Shown: positions 25,340-34,043, counted from the first letter of the stretch. The stretch is 64,000 nucleotides of DNA from Sphingoaurantiacus capsulatus (GCF_042648405.1 NZ_JBHRXV010000010.1:186001-250000), one strand, 5' to 3'. Numbers and translations: made by a program. The notes: generated by a model from the sequence alone, not told the origin.

Positions 25340-26032
25340 TCAGTGACTCCCCAGGGCCGGCAGGCCGATGATCAGCAACCCGACGGCAACGAACAGAAAG
25401 GCGCTGAGCCCGAAGGAGATCAGCGCCTGTAGGAAACCGCGACCGAAGCCGCTGCGCAGCATGCTCGCGTACCACCGCGACTGCACGATGACGAACCAGA
25501 GGATCGCCACAGTGGCGATGATCGCGGCGGCAGGCGCGGTGCTGTCGTGATGATAGGTGTGCAGTGTCGCCGCGAGACCGACGGCCAGTGCGAAGGGCGC
25601 CGCCGCATAGCATTGGCTGTAGAAGGGCAGCTTCAGCGACTTGCGGGTGAGCGGCCGCTTTCGCCGCCCGAGCAGCCGCGTGGCGAAGATCAGCGGGAAC
25701 AGGCTGAACAGCAGCAGCCGCATGATGAGCAGCGCAGTATCGTCCGTTACCAGCATCGCGAGGCCGGTCTTCTGGTCGATCAGGCCGCTGTCGCCGACCA
25801 GCGCCAGCGCGATGCCGTGGGAAATCAGCAGCGAGATCAGCAGGAACAGCGGTGGGCTCAGCGTGTCGGTATATTGCTCCTCCTCGCGCTCGCCGAGCTC
25901 GTCGTCGGCATATTCCATCGTGGTCAGCGGCCGAGTGAGCACCCGCCACAGCGTGATCGGATAGAAGACCAGCCAGCTCATCACCTCGTACAGCAGCTCG
26001 TCGATCGAGTTGAGCAACTGCGAGAAGTTCAT
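25340..26032 (-). CDS. Yip1-like multi-pass membrane protein
   Basis: 230 residues. About five hydrophobic segments follow an amphipathic N-terminus (LNSIDELLYEVMSWLVFYPI). The cytoplasmic loop EYADDELGEREEEQYTDTLS is strongly acidic. The arrangement fits the bacterial Yip1/permease-like family of unknown role. Start and stop junctions with the neighbours are coupled: its ATG overlaps the stop of the L,D-transpeptidase gene, and its stop is 2 bp before the next start. Confidence 0.75.
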   Translation of the reverse strand: MNFSQLLNSIDELLYEVMSWLVFYPITLWRVLTRPLTTMEYADDELGEREEEQYTDTLSPPLFLLISLLISHGIALALVGDSGLIDQKTGLAMLVTDDTALLIMRLLLFSLFPLIFATRLLGRRKRPLTRKSLKLPFYSQCYAAAPFALAVGLAATLHTYHHDSTAPAAAIIATVAILWFVIVQSRWYASMLRSGFGRGFLQALISFGLSAFLFVAVGLLIIGLPALGSH

Positions 26033-27045
26033 GGCTGGCCGCCGGTGAGGAGCGTCAACGGCTTGCCGGTGCCGCCGCTGCCGAGGCTCGCCTGCGTGAC
26101 CAGCACGGTGGCGCCGGGACGGAGGGTGGCGACCAGCGCGTCGTGGAAGGGCTTCGGCATATCGACGCGGTTGAGCGCGGCCTCGTCGACGTCCTTGCCC
26201 GCCTCGGTCGCATGGCCGGGCAAGCCGACGTAGATCCAGCGGGGCTGGCCGTTGGGGCCGGGCGCCAGAGTCACGACATGGGTTTCGGGATCGCTATCGG
26301 CGAAGCGCGCGCTGCTTCGGCCGATCTCGATGCCGTTGCGCAGCACCACCAGCATCTGGTCGCTCTTCGACGCGATGACCGTGACGGGGCCGAACGGCGA
26401 AGCCTCGGGGGTCCAGCGATAGCTCTGCCCCGGCGCGAGCGGCGCGGCGCCTTCCGCCTTGCCCTTGGCATCGACCGGCTGAAGCACGCTCGACCCGCCG
26501 GTGCGGATATGGTCGGCGGCGGCGCCCGACACCACCACCGTCGCGCCGAGCTCGGTGATGCCGAACAGCAGTTTGGCGAAGCCGAGCGGCAGGTGAACGC
26601 AGCCGTGGCTCTCCGGATAGCCGGGCAGGCCGCCGGCGTGCAGCGCGATGCCGTCCCAAGTCAGCCGCTCGGCGAACGGCATCGGCGCATTGTTGTAGGT
26701 GCGCGAATGATGGTCCGCATCCTTCTGCAGGATGGTGAAGACGCCGGTCGGCGTCTCGTGGCCGGGCTTGCCCGACGACACCGTCGACACCGCAATTCGC
26801 ACGCCGTTGCGATAGACGGTGGCCTGCTGGCGCGACAGGTCGACGTAGATCAGCAGCGGGCCCGTCGGCGCGATGGCGGCCGCCCACACCCATTGGCCGG
26901 GTTTCAGCTGATCAGCTCTGCGCGCGAGTTCGACCGGCGAACTGGTGGCGGCGCCCTGTGCGGCAAGTTCGTTCGCCGGCAGCAGCAGAAGCAGCGCGAC
27001 AAACGGCCGCGTGATACGCCGACGAACAGAATTCCCAAGGGACAT
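26029..27045 (-). CDS. L,D-transpeptidase (YkuD domain), exported
   Basis: 338 residues from ATG 27045. A signal peptide covers about 14-31 after an Arg-rich start. The YkuD domain has HAGGLPGYPESHGCVHLP with catalytic C149 and the conserved H136 and H147. Such enzymes form 3-3 crosslinks in peptidoglycan or attach proteins to it. The C-terminal 180 residues form an extra region with repeated beta-type sequence (APGQSYRWTPEASPFG, LAPGPNGQPRWIYVGLPG) of unknown fold. It is the first gene of a five-gene coupled operon ending in a membrane-tethered LuxR regulator. Confidence 0.9.
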   Translation of the reverse strand: MSLGNSVRRRITRPFVALLLLLPANELAAQGAATSSPVELARRADQLKPGQWVWAAAIAPTGPLLIYVDLSRQQATVYRNGVRIAVSTVSSGKPGHETPTGVFTILQKDADHHSRTYNNAPMPFAERLTWDGIALHAGGLPGYPESHGCVHLPLGFAKLLFGITELGATVVVSGAAADHIRTGGSSVLQPVDAKGKAEGAAPLAPGQSYRWTPEASPFGPVTVIASKSDQMLVVLRNGIEIGRSSARFADSDPETHVVTLAPGPNGQPRWIYVGLPGHATEAGKDVDEAALNRVDMPKPFHDALVATLRPGATVLVTQASLGSGGTGKPLTLLTGGQP

Positions 27046-27138
27046 GGCGGCAATCCTAGGGCCGGGACAGGCGCTTCGGCAATCCCGCGGGTTGCGGTTA
27101 CAAAGGCGCACTGGCATGGCCGCCGCGTGACCAGCCCG

Positions 27139-27540
27139 ATGCACTTCATCGATCGGACGACGCGCGCCTTCGCGCTCGGCGGCCTCGCGCTGATGCTGCT
27201 GCTCCGCATCCTTGTGCCGGCGGGGTGGATGCCCGCGCAGGCCGGCGGTTTCGCCGTCACGCTCTGCATCGACGGCGGGCCGGTCGCCGCGTGGATTGAT
27301 GCCGATGGCCGCCTGACCCGTACCGCCAAGGGGGATGCCGGGCAGGAGATGCCGGGCAAGGACACACCCTGCGCCTTCGCCGCCGCCGGCCTGCCACCAC
27401 TGCCGGTGCTTGCCGTTGCCATTGCCGAGCCTCTCGCCGTGACGCTGGAGCTCGCGCAGCCGCTGGCGCTGCCCGCTGCGATCGGTCGCGGTCTCGCCGC
27501 GCCGCCGCCCCCGGCAACCGGACCACCCGCCACCTTCTGA
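27139..27540 (+). CDS. DUF2946-like small exported protein of a copper operon
   Basis: 133 residues from ATG 27139; a GTG at 27127 is possible and no clear ribosome site is seen. One N-terminal hydrophobic segment (FALGGLALMLLLRILVPAGW) is followed by VTLCIDG and a Pro/Ala-rich end. This matches the loose pattern of DUF2946 proteins, often encoded with copper genes. The next genes are a PCu(A)C chaperone and SCO1, which supports the assignment. Confidence 0.65.
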   Translation: MHFIDRTTRAFALGGLALMLLLRILVPAGWMPAQAGGFAVTLCIDGGPVAAWIDADGRLTRTAKGDAGQEMPGKDTPCAFAAAGLPPLPVLAVAIAEPLAVTLELAQPLALPAAIGRGLAAPPPPATGPPATF

Positions 27541-27607
27541 ACCACTTCGTTGCGCGCGTGGGGAAAGCCGCGCGCCCGGACATCTGTTTCAGCAAGGACA
27601 TTCACTT

Positions 27608-28063
27608 ATGAAATCCCAGTTCATTTTCGCTGCCGCGGCGCTCGGTGCCGCGGTCCCCGCTGCCGCACAAGTCAGCGTCGACAGCCCCTGGCTGCGCGAA
27701 ACCCCGCCGGGCGCGAAAGCCGGCGCCGGCTACGGCCTCGTCATCAACGGCGGCAAGGCGGCCGATCGGCTGCTCGGCGGCAGCACGCCGGTCGCGGCGC
27801 GGGTCGAGGTGCACAGCATGACGATGGCGAACGGCATCATGCGCATGCGCCCGGTCGCCGGCGGGCTCGCCGTTCCGGCGGGCGGCAGCGTCGCGCTGAA
27901 GCCCGGCGGCTATCATCTGATGCTGACCGGGCTGAAACAGCCGTTGCGGCGTGGGGCGATCGTACCGGTGACGCTCAGCTTCGCCAACGCGGGCGCCGTG
28001 CGCGTCACCTTTCGCGTCGAGGGCATCGAGCATGGTCAGGAGGATCCCCATGCCGGCCACTGA
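27608..28063 (+). CDS. PCu(A)C copper chaperone
   Basis: 151 residues with a signal peptide (cleavage near AAAQV, 20-22). The copper-binding pattern H(M)x10Mx21HxM is visible as EVHSMTMANGIMRM (H69, M71, M78/80) and GYHLML (H103, M105). A His-rich end (HAGH) may add a site. PCu(A)C receives Cu(I) in the periplasm and, with SCO1, loads the CuA site of cytochrome oxidase. It overlaps the SCO1 gene by 14 bp. Confidence 0.92.
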   Translation: MKSQFIFAAAALGAAVPAAAQVSVDSPWLRETPPGAKAGAGYGLVINGGKAADRLLGGSTPVAARVEVHSMTMANGIMRMRPVAGGLAVPAGGSVALKPGGYHLMLTGLKQPLRRGAIVPVTLSFANAGAVRVTFRVEGIEHGQEDPHAGH

Positions 28064-28661
28064 TCTGCGCCGCGTGCGCCGCTGGCTGTGGGCCGCCGTC
28101 GCGCTGGTCGCGGTGGCGGCGAGCGTCGCCCTATGGCGGCCCGCGCCGAAGAACCAGGTCGCCGAAGACTATGCCTCGGCATTCGGCGGGCCGTTCAGCC
28201 TCACCGATACGCAAGGGCGGACGGTCACCGACGCGACCTTGCGCGGCAAGCCGTTCGCGATCTTCTTCGGCTTCACCCACTGCCCCGATGTCTGCCCGAC
28301 GACCCTGCAGATGATGGTGCGGCTGCGGCAGAATCTCGGGGCGGACGGCGACCGGCTGAACATCGTCTTCGTCTCGGTCGACCCGGAGCGCGATACGCCC
28401 GCGGAGATCGGCCACTATCTGACGATGTTCGACACGCCGATCATCGGGCTGACCGGCAATCCGGCGCAGTTGAAGGCGATCGTCGACGCCTATCATGTGT
28501 TCTACGAGAAGGTGCCGATCGAGGGCGGCGACTATGTCGTCGACCACACCGCCTCGGTGTTCCTGATGGACGCCGACGGGCGCTTCTTCAGCACGCTCGA
28601 CCACAAGGAGGGCGAAGCGCCGAAGCTCGCCAAGCTGAAGCGGTTGCTCAGGGAAGGGTGA
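28050..28661 (+). CDS. SCO1/SenC/PrrC family copper chaperone
   Basis: 203 residues from ATG 28050, with AGGAGG upstream. A membrane anchor lies at about 13-29 and a thioredoxin fold follows. The copper ligands are C78 and C82 (HCPDVCPT) and H166 (DYVVDHTAS). SCO1 reduces and metallates the CuA centre of cytochrome c oxidase. Its gene overlaps the PCu(A)C gene upstream, giving a copper-delivery operon. The 3' end overlaps the convergent PagL-like gene by 14 bp. Confidence 0.94.
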   Translation: MPATDLRRVRRWLWAAVALVAVAASVALWRPAPKNQVAEDYASAFGGPFSLTDTQGRTVTDATLRGKPFAIFFGFTHCPDVCPTTLQMMVRLRQNLGADGDRLNIVFVSVDPERDTPAEIGHYLTMFDTPIIGLTGNPAQLKAIVDAYHVFYEKVPIEGGDYVVDHTASVFLMDADGRFFSTLDHKEGEAPKLAKLKRLLREG

Positions 28662-29190
28662 ACAGCAGCCGCACGCCCAAGGAATCGATCCCGCGGTTCT
28701 GCTTCGAAAACAGCGTCGCGTGGCTGAGGTGGACCCAGCTGGCTTCCACCGCCACGCGGTCGCTCACCCGCCAGCCGACGGCGGCCTCGGGCTCGAAGGT
28801 CACCTTCGACCCGAGGTCGACGCGGTTGCCGTTGCTGAAGGCGCGATCGGGGCCGTTGTTGACCGACAGGCCGATGCCGGGGCGGAAATAGAGCGTGCCG
28901 CCGAACTTCCAGTTGAGCCCGACCGCCGCATAATCGGTGCCACCGTCGAGCGCCGCCGACAGCAGCACGTGCGGCGCCGGGCGGCCGATCGCGGAAAGCG
29001 CCTCGATCGGCTCGCCGATCCAGCCGGCCTTGATGTCCTGCCCGCTCTCGAACTTCTCGTCGGCGAAGGTCGCGTCGTGATCGTAGAAGCCGAGCCAGAG
29101 CTGGTCGGCGTGGGCGGGCGTGGCGGCTCCCGCCACCATCGTCATCCCCGCGAAGGCGGGAACCCAGCCCCACTGAAAAAGCGCCCGCAT
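28648..29190 (-). CDS. PagL-like lipid A 3-O-deacylase (acyloxyacyl hydrolase family)
   Basis: About 180 residues if started at ATG 29190; ATG 29145 or 29139 are alternatives. The C-terminal signature VHLSHATLFSKQNRGIDSLG has the His-Ser pair and Asn residues of the PagL active site, and the protein ends in an aromatic-poor beta strand (VRLLFTLP) fitting an outer membrane barrel. PagL removes the 3-O acyl chain of lipid A. The N-terminal 20-30 codons, including the apparent signal (WVPAFAGMTMVAGAATPAHA), lie in a REP element, so the signal sequence is REP-derived or the true start is just inside it. Confidence 0.82.
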   Translation of the reverse strand: MRALFQWGWVPAFAGMTMVAGAATPAHADQLWLGFYDHDATFADEKFESGQDIKAGWIGEPIEALSAIGRPAPHVLLSAALDGGTDYAAVGLNWKFGGTLYFRPGIGLSVNNGPDRAFSNGNRVDLGSKVTFEPEAAVGWRVSDRVAVEASWVHLSHATLFSKQNRGIDSLGVRLLFTLP

Positions 29191-29242
29191 GGCGGGCAAG
29201 TTATCTGCTGCGGACTGGGTCCCCGCCCGCGCGTGGATGACG
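29140..29242. repeat. REP element, CGTCATCC class, overlapping the PagL-like start
   Basis: The arms are CGTCATCCCCGCGAAGGCGG and its mirror GGGACCC...GGATGACG, with a GCCCGC...GCGGGC inner stem. It covers the start region of the PagL-like gene, with possible start codons inside the left arm. Confidence 0.8.
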
Positions 29243-29261
29243 GGAAGGGGCGCGTCGACCG

Positions 29262-30023
29262 TCAAGGCAGCGCGATCAGCGAGATTTGCCGCCCATAGTC
29301 AGGCTCGCCCGCATGCGTCGTGCGGCGGTAGCTGAAATAGCGCCCGCCCTGCGAATAGGTGTCCTCGCCGAGCATCTCGACCGTCGCGATGCCGGTCTCC
29401 GCCAGCCGCCGCGCGACGAAGCCTTCGAGGTCGAACTGGTGATGCCCCTCGCGGCCCGGGGTGAAGAAGCTGTCGTTCTCCGGGTCGGCCTCGGTGAAGC
29501 GGCGGCGGAAGGCGTCGTCGACTTCATAGGATTTGCGCGCGATGCAAGGGCCGATCGCGGCGGCGATGCGCTTGCGGTCGGCGCCGAGCGCTTCCATCGC
29601 GCTGACGGTGTTGGCGAGCACACCGGTGAAGGCGCCCTTCCAGCCGGCATGCGCCGCGCCGATCACGCCCGCTTCAAGATCGGCGAACAGCACCGGCGCG
29701 CAGTCGGCGGTGAGGATGCCGAGCGCGAGGCCGCGCTTGTTCGTCACTACGCCGTCTGCCTCGGGCCGCGCGTCGTCGGACCACGCCGCGTCGGCGGTGA
29801 CCACCGTCGGGCTGTGGACCTGATGCAGGGTGGTGAGCGTCAGCCCGTCGCCGATGGCCGTCACCGCCCGCGCGCGATTCTCGGCGACCGCCGCGCGATC
29901 GTCCGACGAGCCGAGGCCGACGTTGAGGCTGTCGAAGATGCCGCCCGACACGCCGCCGGTGCGCCCGAGAAACACGTGCGGCACGCCGGCGAGCGCGCGC
30001 GCCTTGGAAACGTCGAGGGTCAC
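29262..30023 (-). CDS. pgeF: Peptidoglycan editing factor/laccase-domain protein (YfiH)
   Basis: 253 residues from a GTG at 30023 that overlaps the stop of the acetyltransferase gene. Zinc ligands of the family are in place: HQVHS (H67, H70), TADCAPVLF (C108) and HAGWKG (H125). The E. coli homologue removes L-Ser-containing muropeptide precursors; others have been called polyphenol oxidases or purine nucleoside phosphorylases. It is cytoplasmic and downstream of lgt, midA-like and GNAT genes in one direction. Confidence 0.92.
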   Translation of the reverse strand: MTLDVSKARALAGVPHVFLGRTGGVSGGIFDSLNVGLGSSDDRAAVAENRARAVTAIGDGLTLTTLHQVHSPTVVTADAAWSDDARPEADGVVTNKRGLALGILTADCAPVLFADLEAGVIGAAHAGWKGAFTGVLANTVSAMEALGADRKRIAAAIGPCIARKSYEVDDAFRRRFTEADPENDSFFTPGREGHHQFDLEGFVARRLAETGIATVEMLGEDTYSQGGRYFSYRRTTHAGEPDYGRQISLIALP

Positions 30024-30562
30024 GCGGCCACCGCCGGCTCGGTCAGCGACAGCTTCCAGATGCGGTCGTCGTCGGGCTGGTCGCCGACCCAGAAGATATT
30101 CTTGCCGACCTCGACGAAGCCGTAGCGGCCATAGAATTTCTGGGCGCGGTGGTTCTCGCTGTAGACGGTCAGGAACACGTCCTCGGCGCCGCGGCGGCGC
30201 AGTTCCTCGAGGCCCCAGTCCATCAGTTTCTGTGCGACGCCGCGGCCATGGTGGCTGCTGCGCACATAGAGCTGGCGCAGCTCGAGCGCGCGCCGGTTCG
30301 GGTCCGCCTCGACCTCGGTGTGCAGCGCGCCGACCTTGCAATAGCCGACCAGCTGGCCGTCATCCTCGGCGACGAGGAGCGCCAGTTCGGGGTCCTTCAT
30401 TTCCAGCGGCATGCCTTCGGGGCCGAAAACGGTGACGAGGAAATGGTTGAGGTCCTTCTCCGAATAGAGCGTGCCGAACGTCTCGACGAAGGTATCGCGG
30501 CCCAACTGGCACAGCGCCTCGGTATCGGCGTCGGTGGGCGGACGGTAGGTGATCTCGGTCAT
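30020..30562 (-). CDS. GNAT family N-acetyltransferase
   Basis: 180 residues. The acetyl-CoA site reads LRQLYVRSSHHGRGVAQKLM and the end FYGRYGFVEVGKNIFWVGD is typical. The acceptor is unknown. Four-base overlaps with both neighbours (start inside the stop of the MidA-like gene, stop over the GTG of pgeF) show a coupled operon. Confidence 0.9.
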   Translation of the reverse strand: MTEITYRPPTDADTEALCQLGRDTFVETFGTLYSEKDLNHFLVTVFGPEGMPLEMKDPELALLVAEDDGQLVGYCKVGALHTEVEADPNRRALELRQLYVRSSHHGRGVAQKLMDWGLEELRRRGAEDVFLTVYSENHRAQKFYGRYGFVEVGKNIFWVGDQPDDDRIWKLSLTEPAVAA

Positions 30563-31608
30563 TCGAAACCTGCGGGTTGCGGCCAGTCCCTGCCGGTTAG
30601 CGCCAATGCCTTGAACAGGGAACCCATCGCATCGGGCAGGACCAGCCGGTCGGTGCCGGATCGCAGCAGCGCCGCCTGCTCGGGCGAGGCGCGGGCGGCG
30701 AGCGCTTCGGTGCGCGCGGCGATGCCGAGCGCGGCGAGGAGGTTGCCTTGCGTGGTCAGTTTCCAGGCCCGTGCGGGTGCCGCGGCGGCGGCGAGGGCGG
30801 TGAAATCGACATGGGCGGTCAGGTCGGCCTCGCCAGGGTCGGCGAACGGGTCGGTGAAGGCGTGGTCCTTCACCGCCTGAAGGGTGTCGCCGGTGGACGG
30901 CCCGGCATAGCCATAGTCGACGATCAGCGCCGCGCCGCCCTGCGCCGCCAGCCGTGCGCCGATTTCGGCGGCGATGGCGGTGGCCATGGGCATCAGCTCG
31001 ACGGTCGCGCCCTCCGGCGCGCCGGCGAGAGCGGCGGGGACGAGTGCGTCGAGCGGTGTGGGACCGGCCGCCTCGAAGAAGCCGCCGTCGCCGTGCGCCA
31101 CCATCCGCTCGCGCCAGCCGGCGGGCGTGCGGATGAGCTGGCGGATAGGGAGGGCGTCGAAGAATTCATTGGCGACGAGCAGGAGCGGGGCGTCGTCGGG
31201 CAACTCGTCGATCCGGTGATGCCAGATCGCATCGGGCATTCGCGCGGCCTGTTCGGCGCGCAGGCTGGGACTGGTTTCGACGAGGTGGACCTTCGTTGCC
31301 GCGTGGAAACCGGGTACGCGGGCGGTCGCGCGGCGGATATCGGCCATCAGCGTGCCGCGCCCCGGCCCGAGTTCGACCAGCCGCACCTTCGGCGGTGACC
31401 CGGCGCGCAGCCACAGGTCGGCGAGCCACAGGCCGATCAGCTCGCCGAATATCTGGCTGATCTCCGGCGCGGTCGTGAAGTCGCCGCCGCGGCCCAGCGG
31501 ATCGCGCGTGCCGTAATAATGCGCGAGGCATTCCGCCATGTAGCGCGCGACCGGCATCGGCCCGGTCGCCTCGATCTCGCGGGCAAGGCGCTGTCCGAGC
31601 GGGGTCAT
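30559..31608 (-). CDS. SAM-dependent methyltransferase, NDUFAF7/MidA family
   Basis: 349 residues from ATG 31608 (MTPLGQRLAREIEATGPM). Family signs are YYGTRDPLGRGGDFTTAPE, GELIGLWL, the SAM motif LVELGPGRGTLMADI and NEFFDALPI. Eukaryotic members methylate an arginine of a complex I subunit, and the alphaproteobacterial ones are presumed to act on complex I too. It commonly sits between lgt and pgeF in alphaproteobacteria, as here. Confidence 0.92.
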   Translation of the reverse strand: MTPLGQRLAREIEATGPMPVARYMAECLAHYYGTRDPLGRGGDFTTAPEISQIFGELIGLWLADLWLRAGSPPKVRLVELGPGRGTLMADIRRATARVPGFHAATKVHLVETSPSLRAEQAARMPDAIWHHRIDELPDDAPLLLVANEFFDALPIRQLIRTPAGWRERMVAHGDGGFFEAAGPTPLDALVPAALAGAPEGATVELMPMATAIAAEIGARLAAQGGAALIVDYGYAGPSTGDTLQAVKDHAFTDPFADPGEADLTAHVDFTALAAAAAPARAWKLTTQGNLLAALGIAARTEALAARASPEQAALLRSGTDRLVLPDAMGSLFKALALTGRDWPQPAGFE

Positions 31609-31672
31609 GGTCGCTGTTTGCCAGCGCAGCAGTTCAGAAGAAAGCGCGTTCCCTCGCCTTCGCACCCACCAT

Positions 31673-31740
31673 CGTCATACCGGCGAAAGCCGGTATCCAG
31701 TCGTCGGCCGATCTGGATACCGGCTTTCGCCGGTATGACG
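31673..31740. repeat. REP element, CGTCATACC class
   Basis: A near-perfect copy: CGTCATACCGGCGAAAGCCG at the left and its mirror ending CGCCGGTATGACG at the right, separated by a 17-base centre. It lies between lgt and the MidA-like gene, inside the presumed operon. Confidence 0.9.
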
Positions 31741-31767
31741 GATTGGGGGTTGGGGGCGGGTGCCGAG

Positions 31768-32634
31768 CTACTGCTGCGCCGCCGGCCCCGCGATCGGCTC
31801 GACGCGGACCCGGCGCCCCTTGGCGGTGGCGATGAAGTACAAGCCGCCGATGATCAGCGGCAGGCTCAGCCACTGGCCCATGTGGAGACCGGTGCTCGCG
31901 GCGAACTCCACGAGTTGCGAATCGGACTCGCGGTAGAACTCGACGAAGAAGCGGAAGGCGCCATAGCCGAGCGCGAACGTCCCCATCAGCTTGCCGGGCT
32001 GGTAGCGCGCATCGGTCTTCCAGAACATCCACCACAGGATGACGAACAGCACCAACCCCTCGAGGATCGCCTCGTAAAGCTGGCTCGGGTGACGCGGCAG
32101 GTCGCCGCCGGTCGGGAAGATCACGCCCCACGGCACGTCGGTGGTGCGGCCCCACAGCTCGCCGTTGATGAAATTGGCGAGGCGGCCAAAGCCCAACCCG
32201 AAGGGAATGGTGACGGCGATATAGTCGGCGAAGCGCAGGAAGCTGAGGCCGTTCGATCGGGTGAACCCCCACATCGCGATCACGACGCCCAACAGGCCGC
32301 CGTGGAAGCTCATGCCGCCTTCCCAGACCTTGAGGATGTCCACCGGGTTCGCGAGATATTTCGCGGGTTCGTAGAACAGCACATAGCCGAGCCGTCCGCC
32401 GAGGATGATGCCGAGCGTGATCCAGGTGATGAAGCTGTCGATGTGCTTCGCCGAGGCCGGGGCGCCGGGCGCCTTCAGCATGCGCAATATGTACCACCAG
32501 GCGACGATGATGCCGCCGATATAGGCAAGGCTGTACCAGCGCAGCGCGAACGGACCGATCTCAAAGATGATCGGGTCGAGGCCCAGGTCGGTGAACTGGA
32601 TCGCCGTCTGCGCGAAGTTGATAGGGTCCACCAT
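31768..32634 (-). CDS. lgt: Prolipoprotein diacylglyceryl transferase
   Basis: 288 residues, about seven transmembrane segments. The signature GRLANFINGELWGR is intact, as are MSFHGGLLG and HPSQLYEA. Lgt transfers diacylglycerol from phosphatidylglycerol to the lipobox cysteine of prelipoproteins in the inner membrane. Length is normal. Several lipoproteins in this window (small lipoprotein, DUF4136, GH18) would be substrates. It heads the lgt-midA-GNAT-pgeF set, with a REP in the first gap. Confidence 0.97.
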   Translation of the reverse strand: MVDPINFAQTAIQFTDLGLDPIIFEIGPFALRWYSLAYIGGIIVAWWYILRMLKAPGAPASAKHIDSFITWITLGIILGGRLGYVLFYEPAKYLANPVDILKVWEGGMSFHGGLLGVVIAMWGFTRSNGLSFLRFADYIAVTIPFGLGFGRLANFINGELWGRTTDVPWGVIFPTGGDLPRHPSQLYEAILEGLVLFVILWWMFWKTDARYQPGKLMGTFALGYGAFRFFVEFYRESDSQLVEFAASTGLHMGQWLSLPLIIGGLYFIATAKGRRVRVEPIAGPAAQQ

Positions 32635-32706
32635 TTCCCCCTTTGCCGGTCAGGTGCCGCGCACCATAGTTGCCCCCTGTCATTAAGCTAGTGGGGAGAT
32701 GGAGCG

Positions 32707-33891
32707 ATGACTGAATCGCTCGACGCGTTCCGCGCCGAAGTCCGTGATTATCTCGCGGCGAACTGCCCGCCCGAAATGCGGACGCCCTTCCAGTCGGAAG
32801 ACGATGCGCCCTGGGGCGGCCGCCACTTCAAATGGACCGCGCCGCAGAAGGCGTGGCTCGACGCGATGGCCGCGAAGGGCTGGACGGTGCCGACCTGGCC
32901 GAAGGAATATGGCGGCGGCGGCCTGTCGAAGGAGGAGGCCAAGGTGCTCGCCGACGAAATGCGCCGCCTCAAGGCCCGCCCGCCGCTGCAGTCGTTCGGC
33001 ATCTGGATGCTCGGGCCGGCGCTGCTCAAATATGGCACCCACGAACAGAAGCTCGAATATCTCCCCCCCATCGCGCGCGGCGAGATTCGCTGGTGCCAGG
33101 GCTATTCGGAGCCGGGCGCGGGGTCGGACCTCGCCAGCCTCAAGACCCGCGCCGACGATCATGGCGATCACTGGATCGTCAACGGGTCGAAGGTGTGGAC
33201 CAGCTATGCCGATCAGGCCGACTGGATCTTCTGCCTCGTCCGCACCGACTTCACCGCGACCAAGCACAACGGCATCAGCTTCGTGCTGTTCGACATGACC
33301 ACGCCGGGCGTCACCACCAAGCCGATCAAGCTGATCTCCGGCTACTCGCCCTTCTGCGAAACCTTCTTCGACGATGTGAAGGTGCCGAAGGCGCACCTCG
33401 TCGGCGATCTCAATCGCGGCTGGGACATCGCCAAATATCTGCTCACCCACGAGCGCGAGATGATCGGTGCGATGGACACCGGCGGCAGCGGGCCGGGCCT
33501 CGGCCAGCTCGCCGGCAAGCTGATCGGCGCCGATGCCGAAGGGCGGATGAACGACCCGATCCTGCGCGGCGATATCCTGCGCGCCGACATGGACGGGCTC
33601 GCCTTCATGCTGACGATGGAGCGGGTGAAGGACGAGGCGAAGGCCGGGCAGGGCGTCGGCGCGCTGTCCTCGATGCTCAAATATTATGGCACCGAGCTCA
33701 ACAAGCGCCGGCAGGAGCTGTTCATGTCGGTGCGCGGTACCGACGGGCTGATGTGGGAAGGCGAGGAGAGCAAGAACGGCGCACAGCCGCGCAACTGGCT
33801 CCGCAGCCGCGCCAACTCGATCGAGGGCGGCACCAGCGAGGTGCAGCTCAACATCATCGCCAAGCGCGTGCTGGAATTGCCGGGGGCGTAG
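32707..33891 (+). CDS. Acyl-CoA dehydrogenase, large subunit of a heterodimeric type
   Basis: 394 residues. The acyl-CoA dehydrogenase fold is visible: WPKEYGGGGLS, CQGYSEPGAGSDLASLKTRA at the FAD site, and IEGGTSEVQLNIIAKRVL at the end. Size and pairing with a second, different acyl-CoA dehydrogenase gene resemble PimC/PimD and steroid side-chain alpha2beta2 enzymes, in which two subunits share one active site. The reaction is alpha,beta-desaturation of an acyl-CoA. The substrate is unknown. Confidence 0.9.
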   Translation: MTESLDAFRAEVRDYLAANCPPEMRTPFQSEDDAPWGGRHFKWTAPQKAWLDAMAAKGWTVPTWPKEYGGGGLSKEEAKVLADEMRRLKARPPLQSFGIWMLGPALLKYGTHEQKLEYLPPIARGEIRWCQGYSEPGAGSDLASLKTRADDHGDHWIVNGSKVWTSYADQADWIFCLVRTDFTATKHNGISFVLFDMTTPGVTTKPIKLISGYSPFCETFFDDVKVPKAHLVGDLNRGWDIAKYLLTHEREMIGAMDTGGSGPGLGQLAGKLIGADAEGRMNDPILRGDILRADMDGLAFMLTMERVKDEAKAGQGVGALSSMLKYYGTELNKRRQELFMSVRGTDGLMWEGEESKNGAQPRNWLRSRANSIEGGTSEVQLNIIAKRVLELPGA

Positions 33892-33897
33892 TTTCTT

Positions 33898-34023
33898 TCC
33901 CTCTCCCTGGAGGGGAGAGGGAGGGGCCCATGAAATGGGAGGGAGAGGGTGGTCGCAGGGACGCCACGGCGCGCGTACCGACCACCCTCTCCCCGGCCCT
34001 CTCCCCTCTAGGGAGAGGGAGAA
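33898..34023. repeat. CCCTCTCCC-type palindromic repeat between the dehydrogenase genes
   Basis: Two hairpins (CCCTCTCCCTGGAGGGGAG and CCCTCTAGGGAGAGGG types) flank a further inverted repeat GGAGAGGGTGGTCG / CGACCACCCTCTCC with a loop of about 25 bases. It fills the 152-bp gap between the two subunit genes. The same motif occurs at 24002-24026. Confidence 0.75.
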
Positions 34024-34043
34024 GAGACGGGGAGAATATCGAA

